NCBI GenBank assembly: GCA_027946555.1
Contig: JAPEVC010000061.1
Coordinates: 100,438-164,437 of the forward strand
Length of the DNA: 64,000 bases
From: Gnomoniopsis sp. IMI 355080
Taxonomy: Eukaryota > Ascomycota > Sordariomycetes > Diaporthales > Gnomoniaceae
Direction of reading: 5' to 3'
Positions 55,396-64,000 of the stretch are shown here, in pieces. Each line of letters opens with the position of its first letter. Position 1 is the stretch's first letter. The notes under the pieces were generated by a model that worked only from the letters and a program-made list of their open reading frames with translations, did not search any database and was not told the DNA's origin. Position numbers and translations under genes: made by a program.

Positions 55396-58222
55396 CTAAA
55401 ACAACATAATAGTCTCGATTGTCGTCGGACTGCCCACTGCCCCAGGAACAGAATTAAAACATAAAGGACCCAGAGCTTCACAGGGAAGCGATCCTTTAAA
55501 AGAGTCCTCGTCGTGGGCCTCCCACACATACCCGCAGCCTGGCTCTGTGTCACTGGGAATTGGGTTTTCATTGTCAGTTGCCAGGTGGCAGTCCCCGATC
55601 AGCTCATAAGGTTTGATCCAGGCGTCATCACGTCCAATTCCAAAGGGCTCCGGCCGCATCCTGCGTGCTTCTGTTGTAAGAGGTCGAAGAACAAAGGGGA
55701 AGATTCCGCTCGGGAACTCGCGAATCTCATCGCCCGGCAACATTGAGGCCGGGCCTAGGCCTAAAGTGCCCTCCGTTGTCTTGAAGATAACACGGCCTTC
55801 CGTTGCTAACTGTATGGCTGGAAGGCAGGAGGTGGGGGGTGCTTCACACTTAGAATAATCCAAGTCCAATAGAAGCTTGGCTGGTAGATTAGATGTTGCC
55901 TCCCTGCCCTGGCCCTTCCCCCCTGGTTTACCATGTTTACGAAGATACAATAGACGTACGGCTTCGACAAAATTTGACAACCATTCTGCCGTTTGCTGGT
56001 AGTCCTCAGCCCGCATATCATTGTGGCCCACCATAGCCCTGGTCATCATTTGAAGACCCGGAGTAGATCCTCCCAAGACCATCGAAGTCAAGGTATCAGC
56101 CAGGTGATCGGAGCCGAGCCCCATGAGCAACCATTGCGCCAGAATGGGAAGCGCTGCCTCCAAGTTCGACCAGCCGAACATTCGACTGCCGACAGTACAG
56201 ACAGAACCTTTTAAAATCGATTGCAATGCAAAGATATTTTCTGGATCATCTCGTATCGAACGAAACTGATAGTAGGGGTCGAACAACCTTCGCCAAAAGT
56301 CAGGAACTAGCGCCGTGTCGAAGTTCCATCGAGATTTAGCCATGAAAATAGCCCATCCCTTGTCATAGTCATCGATGTGGAAGCTGTAAGAGTGTTTGAA
56401 AAGCCTTAATAGGCCCTTGCACTCTGGATTGTAATCTGTGCCCTCGCAAAGTTCCGCCAGACACTCGCAGATAAGGATGAGATCAGAGATGGAAGTTTGA
56501 ACTTTTTTTTTTTGCGTCAACTTCCCGTCTTCCACACTGAACCGGGAAGCCGTAGGTTTGGGCGCGGTTCTCAAAGAAGGCGAATAATCGTATGTTATAG
56601 AAGGCTGGAATTGGACATCCTGAATTCGTTCCTTCAGCAAGTCGATATACTGTCTCAAGGGGTCGCGGAAATGTTGAGGCAATTGTCTTGCGGATCCTGA
56701 CCATGCGGCCCTCGATTTCAGACAGTCCAAGAGCTGCCTTGCTTGCTCTGCAACCAAGCGCCAGTAATCATACTCTTCATCGACAATATGAAGCTGCCAC
56801 GCGGTGTTTGCAACTTTGTACCTGTCCAGAGCCATTCGCCGCATATCTGCTGGATCGAAAGCAGTGCTCCAGTCTGGTATCCATGAAGGCAGTGTCTTGT
56901 GGTTTTTGCGCTTCTGGTCTCCGGCCCAACACCTCAAGCCAGTGCCACTATTGAGGAGACTCAGAGCTGTGACACGGTAGGTTTTCAAGACATCTCCTCC
57001 GTACTCCGGTACAACATGGTGTCCAGGGCTCGCGAGACTGAGGATTGCATATACTTTGTCGCGGTCGTCACTAGCCTGTCGATTTGAGAACTCTTGGAGC
57101 AGGCGCACGAGGTCGATGCCACCATCTGCATGCCATCTTGATCTTGTGCGCTCGATGTTCGACACTTGGCTGGCGAGCAGCACGAGAACCTTGGTATTTT
57201 CTGGTTCAATGGTGGTGCGGACATCCATGCAATCAGAGATGACTTTGGAGGCCCCAACTAGGACAGGCCAGGGCACAGAAATGGCGCCGAACTGGACTGT
57301 TGCAGCTGTACTGACGGCAATCTCTTGCACGACCCATATCCTGCTCCACCAGGGCGCGACAACGAATTCCTTGAGTTTCTCAAATAACTTGCCCCTAATA
57401 TCAGCCTTTACCTCCATAAGGTCTGTACATACTTCCTGCATGTAATCATTTGGGTTGTCGGTGGCGGAATCGCCGTCCTTGTCGCCGCCGAACAGGAGCC
57501 GTACCATGCCAATCGCAAGAACAGCTGTTTCGTCCCATGACACAATCCCTCTAGAACTACCAGAATGGTAGGCCTCGCGAATGGATCGACAAAATGGATG
57601 ATCTCGCTCATCACCCTTCAGTCTGTATATTGAGGTAGAAGGTGGCCGTTTCAAGTCGGAGTGTAATGTCCTATGGCGACGGCCGTCGCCGATGAAAATG
57701 AGGACCTCGACTGCGTTTTGGTATATCTGCTGCATAAGTCCGACTTGTCGTCCTCGCTCTTCGGCATCATTTTGGTTGATGCACTATGAAATCTTTATTA
57801 GTTCTGACTCCTGCGAAAAAGCTGGCCTAAAAGGAGCTCAACGAGTCTTGAGGGGTACGAGGATCAAAACTCACCAACGCGTCCACCCATAAAACAAGAT
57901 CTTGTCCGCCATTGTTAACATGTCGTAGGTATTTGAGAGCACAAAACAAGTTCAGCGTAACCTTGATAGGCAGCCTATTAAGGTAGATCGTGTCCGTCAC
58001 CTTTGTTGAACCCCACACATAAGATAGAGCCTTATATTGACTGCCACTCCACGGCGTGCTGAAGTCGCGATGAGCGAGTTCGCATCTGATTGGATCATTC
58101 CAGTCACCTGAATCGACGATGACTACCCGGAAACGACGATGATCAAGCAGCCTGGTCTGGTACGGTGTGTGCGTGAGGGGTGGTTCCCAGGGCAGGCCTA
58201 GGAATTTAGTCTTCTGAGCCAT
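55396..58222 (-). CDS. Large HET-domain protein, 911 aa, one intron
   Basis: Exons on the minus strand: 58222-57875 and 57783-55396. The 91-bp intron (GTGAGT...CATAG) is phase 0 and splits the most conserved block, WVDALCINQNDAEERGRQV, which reads perfectly when joined. ATG 58222 gives MAQKTKFLGLPWEPP. The HET domain spans about residues 50-240: YKALSYVWGSTKV, the block above, MQQIYQNAVEVLIFIG and WSRIWVVQEIAVS. The long C-terminal region is of the ankyrin-lacking, Het-6 type: DRDKVYAILSLASP, LPSWIPDW, then a large variable part ending RVIFKTTEGTLGLGP and DEIREFPSGIFPFVLRP, which are typical terminal blocks of these proteins. A run of Lys (QKKKVQ) is encoded by an A/T homopolymer at about 56502-56514. 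Non-self recognition/cell-death role by family only. Confidence 0.9.
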
Positions 58223-59053
58223 CGGGGTGTATAGACGTTTTCGAAAGGTCCAAATCACTTCCAAAGTTTTAAGACGAAACGAAGTATGTCAGACGTGAAG
58301 TCGGTCCGGAGGCCCCTCATATATACGTTTCCAGTCAAGAGGGTGTCTAGTCATCTGCATGGTGACGGAGTCCCTTGTCGACTTCTGCAAATGCAGCAGC
58401 TGAGAATATGTATACCACGTAACACGAGGTCATACAAGGTCGCAGACTCAGCCAATTGCAAGTGCGGACCTTAGAGGCACACACATCCTCTCCGCTGGCA
58501 TTGGTGGTCTATCACCCACGGGTACCCATGGGTGGGTAATTCCTGGGCCCAGTTGGATGCGTGTCCCACGAGATCCGGAAGACACAGAATTGCGAATCAA
58601 GTATTCCAAAGAGGACGGCCATTGGGACGCGGTTCCCATCTTTGAGAAAGCTGCCCCCAAGCGCAGAGCGAAGCATTCCTTGGCAGGAGAGGGCGGCATC
58701 ATGGGTGGCGCCCGGGGGGGGGGGGCAATACAACGCGCACCTTAGCGACTTGAGTAGGCGCGTGAGTCGGGCCAATATCAAATTCCCAAGACTGTACTCA
58801 ACTACGGCTCACATACGCGCGTCTGCTTAGCGCGATTAGGCGCGTATGCTATACCCCAGAACCTGCAATCTCACATTGTGGAGCCTTAATGGAGAGCCAC
58901 GCAGGGACGAGCGAGAGGCCCAAGAACGCAGGGATTCTTTCGGGAGTTTCTTCAATCTATTAGACTCTATGATGTCCCGATACCATAAAGGATAACTTCT
59001 TTCCCCCATCTCCTCTGCACAAGAAGTGAAATGCTCAAGCCGTGTACACCATC
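58223..59053. other. Intergenic, about 0.8 kb, divergent promoter region
   Basis: Between the large HET gene (minus) and the F-box gene (plus). Contains nested ACCCACGGGTACCC/CATGGGTGGGT repeats near 58515-58537 and a run of 12 G near 58714-58725. No gene. Confidence 0.5.
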
Positions 59054-60601
59054 ATGGAAAGAGTCAGCCCAGAAGTGCTCTCCATCATCCTCACCCATCT
59101 TGCAGCCAACCCCACGCAAGAATGCCCCTTAGCCCCGTACGCCACCGTCACGCGCAGTTGGCAGTATATAGTGGAAACCTTCTCATTCAAAAATATCACG
59201 ATCAAAAGCAAGGAGATACAAAGTTTCGCCCGCATTTTCTCGGGTCCTGGACGCCATCGGCGGTGCCTTCTCCGCCAACTTTACTATAACATCGGTCTAC
59301 CCACCCACGGCGATTCGCGGGGAGATCACGCTACTAATGAACGCGCTTTCGGTTCTGCGATTCAGTCGCTTTTTGATCTTCTTGAGTCCTGGGACCAGGA
59401 GTATGATGGTAACCACCGCGGAAAAGATGGAAGCATCACCTGGAGAAACCATCCAAATGTGCAGCTCAATATTTGGCTCAGCTACGAAGTCGATATCAAG
59501 AATGCTGACGGACCAGTCGATCATGCCTTCAATGTTTGCAACTCCAGCGCAGCGCGTCGCTACCACACTCTACCTCCAGAATTTAAAGTATCCCAGGTCC
59601 ACTGTGTAAACACTCTCGAATTTGGTGCGAGCTTAGGGCGCGCACCGCATCCTGCCACATTCTGCCAAATCGCCAGTCTCTTGCCGTGCTTGGAGTGCCT
59701 GGATCTCACATACTGGGATCCAGCCGTCAAAAGGCATGATACGCGCAAAGAGCATCGAGTGGCTCTGGCCGATGGCTTGAGAGCCTTGTCCGGTAAGCTC
59801 CCTAAGCTGGAGAGGCTATGCATAAGGCGGCAAGATGGCGTGGACCCGTCAAATCACAGCTTCGTGTGCGGCGATCTCCAGAGGGACGGAGTCGACACGT
59901 TGTGCGACGCCATCAGGCATCTGGCGGAAACGTGTCATTTGAAGGAGCTGCAACTCGAAAATATCATGATCTCCCCAGACCTTTTTCGGCCTTCACCTGC
60001 CCGCAAAGGCATGCCCATTGTTGATCAGGAGCCGACCACTTTCTCTGGTCTCAGACGCCTCGACATCAAAACTGGCATCCTCGCTCCGAGTGGCAGATGG
60101 TATTACATGGGCGATCCCGCTTCTGTCGAGGCTTCCGAAGGCGATTTCATTCTGGACGAAGATAACTATACCGAAGGGGATACTGATAGCGATGACTCGG
60201 GCGACGAAGACAATTCTACACGAGACCGCTTCGTGAATGGGGCGCGTCCGCACCACGAATGGCGCACACGCCCCGACCCCGAGACATTCAACCCCTTGGT
60301 CCAGGATTTCACAGATACAATGCTCAAGCGGATGCCAAGCCTCCAATGGGCGAGTTTGGAGATTGGTTGTGGGCTGGAAGAATTCGTTGGAATTATCATC
60401 CAGTGCTGTGAAGCTGGGCAGCCGTTTGTTCATCCTCCGGGGAAGAGACTGAAGCGTCCGTGGGTGGAGCAAGTAACGGTACGGCGTTGTAAGGCATGGA
60501 TTGGGAAGGGAACAGAATGGGATGTCCCTCTGGATGTCATATCGATGTGGCGAGATTGGGCGGGACCTTCAGGCTCGGTTGAGACGGGGGTTTGGCTCTG
60601 A
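59054..60601 (+). CDS. F-box protein, 515 aa, intronless
   Basis: ATG 59054 opens MERVSPEVLSIILTHLAAN, an F-box-like first helix, followed by TRSWQYIVETFSFKNITIKS, the end of the F-box-like motif. The body has irregular leucine-rich segments (LPCLECLDLTYWDP, LPKLERLCIRRQDG, CHLKELQLENIMIS, FSGLRRLDIKTG) expected of an LRR-like substrate receptor. A strongly acidic linker lies around residues 375-400 (EGDTDSDDSGDEDNS). F-box proteins bind Skp1 and recruit targets to SCF ubiquitin ligases; fungal expansions of this type are mostly uncharacterised. An upstream GTG in the same frame is not used because ATG 59054 aligns with the motif start. It does not look like a direct copy of the F-box pseudogene at 54 kb. 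Confidence 0.82.
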   Translation: MERVSPEVLSIILTHLAANPTQECPLAPYATVTRSWQYIVETFSFKNITIKSKEIQSFARIFSGPGRHRRCLLRQLYYNIGLPTHGDSRGDHATNERAFGSAIQSLFDLLESWDQEYDGNHRGKDGSITWRNHPNVQLNIWLSYEVDIKNADGPVDHAFNVCNSSAARRYHTLPPEFKVSQVHCVNTLEFGASLGRAPHPATFCQIASLLPCLECLDLTYWDPAVKRHDTRKEHRVALADGLRALSGKLPKLERLCIRRQDGVDPSNHSFVCGDLQRDGVDTLCDAIRHLAETCHLKELQLENIMISPDLFRPSPARKGMPIVDQEPTTFSGLRRLDIKTGILAPSGRWYYMGDPASVEASEGDFILDEDNYTEGDTDSDDSGDEDNSTRDRFVNGARPHHEWRTRPDPETFNPLVQDFTDTMLKRMPSLQWASLEIGCGLEEFVGIIIQCCEAGQPFVHPPGKRLKRPWVEQVTVRRCKAWIGKGTEWDVPLDVISMWRDWAGPSGSVETGVWL

Positions 60602-61139
60602 TCCCTGGAGGTGGAGGAGCATCGTCTGAGATACCATACCTAAGTAATATATCCTTCGTATGCTTGCATTACAGGAAATCATTCAAGTGAATAGGGATAT
60701 TATCTTCCTTATATCCAACAGCTTGGTCGATTTTTATATAACCTAACGTAGAAACTCGAGTCCTCGAGCAACGGCCATGTCCGCATATAGGATCCAACAG
60801 CCTACACCGTGGCCTTTTTATTTACCTCCCGTGCCAAAGAATCTCCAGAATCCTCTTTTGAACAAATTCCATGGAAGATAGCTGTGGGTGGAAGTCATTT
60901 GTGTTCGTTCGTAACAATCCGTGGCAGTCCGAATCACTCTACCGGCTTCAGTAATATCAGTTGAACGAACAACCCCAAATATATTACCGGAACTTGCTAT
61001 TGAAGATAGAAACGAAGTTGTATTCTCTGTTTATTGTTTTGTTCGGAGGAAAAACTGTAGAGCGGAAGGCTCTTGGCTGAAAGGCTATAATAATAGTAGC
61101 TGATTAGCAGTTAGCTAGTGTCGGTGCCACCTTCCAATA
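60602..61139. other. Intergenic, transition to AT-rich block
   Basis: No recognised gene. Base composition shifts to strongly AT-rich near 61130-61150, which I take as the approximate border of the transposon. Confidence 0.4.
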
Positions 61140-64000
61140 CACCCCCTACTAGCAGTAGATAATACTACTGAATAAAGCTATTTATATAAAAAAATTTCTT
61201 CGGCATTATGGCCAACGGACTAGAAAATCTATATAGGCATGGCTATATATAATCGAACGTTATTTAAAACCGTAGATACCCCTAAAGTTCTATTTATATC
61301 CGAAGCTCCTATTTAATATAACCGTAGTTTCTGAATTAAGCTTCGAAATACTAGAAGCGATAATGCCTTTATATAGATATCTGCTAAATTATCTAAGGAT
61401 AGTATATAGCGAATATTATATTCGGTGCCGAGGTATTATCGAACGAAGTGATAATATATAGCGATATACTTCGTTCTATTATTAATATATTCGTTTTTAA
61501 TTAGCTTAATAGCTAGTTTATTATTATAAAATAAAATAGGTATTGGAAGGGATATCCGTAGATCTTTAAATGCTTAGATCGTCTATAATAGGTGTGAAAT
61601 AGCATTCGAGTAGGCTATATATTCGGCTTCGCACGTCGATTTAGCTACTATAGATTATCGCTTAGCGCTCCAAGCGACAGAAGCGTCGTCGAGTTATACC
61701 ACATATCCGGCGAACGACTTTAAATTATCAGGATCCGTATTAAATAAAGCGTTAATATAGACAGTAAGTTAAGGGTGAGAAGATATTCTATAAGGGAATA
61801 TAATATAAAAATTAACGGTTCTTATAAGGTATTATAATACCTGTTTCGCGGATTCTAAATATTATTCGATAGGATTAGAATTGAATATTATAAGTATTCT
61901 AGTGAGAAATGCTAAGTTGATTCGGGTATTAGTAATTAGGAAATTAAGTAATCTAGTGATATTTTAATAGTTTTAGATATCGATAGGTATATCGTTATCT
62001 TTAATACGTCGTGGGAATAACCCTAGGTCGAGAGGTATACGGCGCGGATTATAATTATTTATTCCGAATCGTTTTAGAATCCTTTAAGCATAACCGTATT
62101 AGCCGATAATGATACCTTTTAGAGACTATTCGATCTTAAGACCTAGCAGATATTAGCAGATACCGAGATCTTTATATTTAAACTTTATCTAAAGAATCGT
62201 TTTAAAATCGTCGATGGCTTTATCGCCTCTAATAAGTAAGATATTGTCGATATAGATTGCGATAATTAGGTCGGTGGAAATGAAAATATATAGATTAAAA
62301 TTTAATTATATATAGCCTAATTCTAATAGCTAGGTTCGGAAGGTTTTATATTATTTATATCTAGATTATTTTAGATTATAGAGGGCGCGGTTTAATTATA
62401 GGATAACGTTTAATAAGTTTATTATATACCTAGCCGGTAGATATATATATACTATATACTTTAAATAGCTTTATAGATATACTATATCGATATCTATATA
62501 ATAAGCTATTTAGCCGTAAAGCATAATAATTTAAAGAATCAGACATAGGCTATTATATTATATAATAGGATTATAGGTATTATTATAATTAATATTATAG
62601 ATTTAAGTAAAGCCGCGGGCGATTAATTAAGCTTTATATTATTATAAATAGCCGTCGGCATTATACTTTTTCATAAAGATTTAGTAGGGGGTTATTAGGT
62701 ATTAATCTCGAGCTATAAGAACTTTATATTATATTCCGATATCTATATAAACTTTAAGTTCGCTAACGATAGCTATTATCTAATATTCGCTCTCGGGGTA
62801 TTATAGCGTTTAATTATAGGTAACGGGGATATTATTATCTTTATATCTAGTAAGTAATGCGGATATATAAGACTTATCTGAATTTTCGTCGACGTCGTCG
62901 ACCACTTCGGCTATATAGCCCGTTAAGTATAAGTCGAATACCTTCGGCGGTTTTATAACTCGATCTAAATAGGTTTTAGTCGTCGGTAAGGATTTCGGCG
63001 ATAGCAGCAGAATTATAATTTAACGACGGCGGGTTATAATAGCTAGTGATTTTGCTAGTAAAATATCTTCCGGTATTAGTAGCGTTATGGATTATTTATC
63101 TATTCGAATAATAATTAAAGATTTAATATCGTCGAGTAACTATTCGAGTTAGGTTAACTTTAATCTATCCTAATAGATATATATTTCTATAATAGTTATA
63201 ACTATATATTATAGTGGGATATATACTCAGTAGACTATATTTAAATTAAGTAAAAATCCGATAAAGTAAGCTTTCTCGGCGTAATCTAGAAGTTTAATAC
63301 CTGGTTTATATACTTCAACAGGAATATAGAGGTAAATAGGCCTATAGAAGGGTTAAATATACCTAATCGAAGGTTTATAGCTATAGAGCTTTTTAAATAA
63401 TATAATCTAATATAATAAGCTTTAATATAGTTTCCGATTTCTTAAATATATTCTATAAGCGATAGCTTTAGGCTATAGGAAGAGGATATTATTATCCCGA
63501 AGTATTATACGGGCGTCGGTAATAATAGTTCGTATATATCTTTCGACGGCTCTATTTAACTCATGGTAATACGGCGGTATACGCTTATATATAATACCTC
63601 GCTTCCGAAAAATAGACGACATTCGATTATTAACGAATTCACCCCTATTATCTAATTAAAAAGTCTTAACCTTAATATTAAATTATATTTCGACTATGCT
63701 ATAGAAGTCGTCGATAATCTGAAAGACTTATGACTTATTCTTAAAGAAGTATATCTATAAGTACCTGGTATCGTCGTCGAGAAAGATAACGAAATACTGG
63801 GAATTATTAATAGAAGGCTTCGAAAATATATTAAATAAATCTAAATAAACTAAGTCGAAGGGTGCGGAACTTTATTATAGAAGTATTCTAGGCTTATAGC
63901 GCGTGGATTTAGCTAATTAGCATAGTTTATAATCGAATTTAGAAGGTCTCGTCGGAACAATTTCGCTATCGGTATATAGATATTATATAGTGCTTATAGT
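61140..64000 (-). mobile_element. Decayed Ty1/copia retrotransposon, RIP-like, 5' part beyond the right edge
   Basis: Read on the minus strand, fragments of the copia polyprotein occur in the expected order. Integrase pieces lie at about 63490-63790 (QYFVIFLDDDTRYL, LDNRGEFVNNRM, RGIIYKRIPPYYHELNRAVE). The reverse transcriptase active-site segment lies at about 62200-62275 (IIAIYIDNILLI, where the family has YVDD). RNase H lies at about 61610-61740 (GYVV, LDDASVAWSAKR, TCEAEYIA). The frames are full of stops. The YVDD to YIDN change is a G-to-A change on the coding strand. CpA/TpG are scarce and TpA abundant, while CpG remains common, the footprint expected of CpA-directed RIP. No LTR could be delimited; if one is present at this end it would lie at about 61140-61450. 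The element continues past 64000. Confidence 0.85.

Noticed and set aside
58714..58725. G12 homopolymer as a G-quadruplex
   Set aside because: A single run without spaced G-tracts; more likely a slippage product or sequencing artefact.

Overview
The window is nuclear DNA of a filamentous ascomycete (Pezizomycotina). Most genes carry short 50-90 bp GT-AG introns with CTNAC-type branch sites. There are HET-domain proteins, a Fungal_trans_2 regulator, a GH28 pectinase and a secreted histidine-brace protein. One AT-rich block holds a Ty1/copia element decayed in the manner of repeat-induced point mutation (RIP). I cannot name the species; a class beyond Pezizomycotina is not fixed by what I can see.

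Layout. 1-2.7 kb: the N-terminal part of an unrecognised gene running off the left edge (minus), then an intronless protein with a PD-(D/E)XK nuclease signature. 3.7-5.8 kb: a HET-domain gene. 6.8-7.2 kb: relic of a GMC oxidoreductase. 7.4-9.7 kb: DUR3-like urea/polyamine symporter (minus). 11.7-13.6 kb: MFS sugar transporter (minus). 13.6-18.7 kb: gene-poor. 18.7-24.9 kb: secreted or surface products (LPMO-like protein, GH28 polygalacturonase, GPI-anchored Ser/Ala-rich protein) with a short HET gene among them. 26.2-28.5 kb: HET gene with an in-frame stop. 29.1-33.3 kb: a conserved housekeeping pair in divergent orientation, the myosin chaperone UNC-45/She4 and the TFIIH subunit Tfb4. 34.1-47.1 kb: a run of metabolic and transport genes: (R)-selective amine transaminase, aldo/keto reductase, D-amino-acid-oxidase-like flavoenzyme, MAL-type sugar transporter, Unc93-like transporter, N,N-dimethylformamidase-like iron amidohydrolase. 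47.5-53.1 kb: an orphan protein, a DUF6594 membrane protein, and a Fungal_trans_2 regulator without a visible zinc cluster. 54-60.6 kb: F-box pseudogene, large HET gene, intact F-box gene. 61.1-64 kb: decayed copia element on the minus strand.

Function. The most coherent unit is 34-47 kb. Its enzymes all act on C-N bonds or carbonyls (amide hydrolysis, amine transamination, D-amino acid/amine oxidation, carbonyl reduction). The genes are arranged in divergent pairs (transaminase/reductase; Unc93-like transporter/dimethylformamidase). This suggests uptake and breakdown of an N-substituted amide or chiral amine, but that is inference. The remainder looks like accessory sequence: four HET-domain loci, of which one has an internal stop and one lacks recognisable ends; two clear pseudogenes; and a decayed transposon. 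The intact housekeeping pair sits in the middle.

Exon boundaries were derived by hand from splice consensus, reading-frame continuity and motif continuity. I recognised no tRNA, rRNA or CRISPR.
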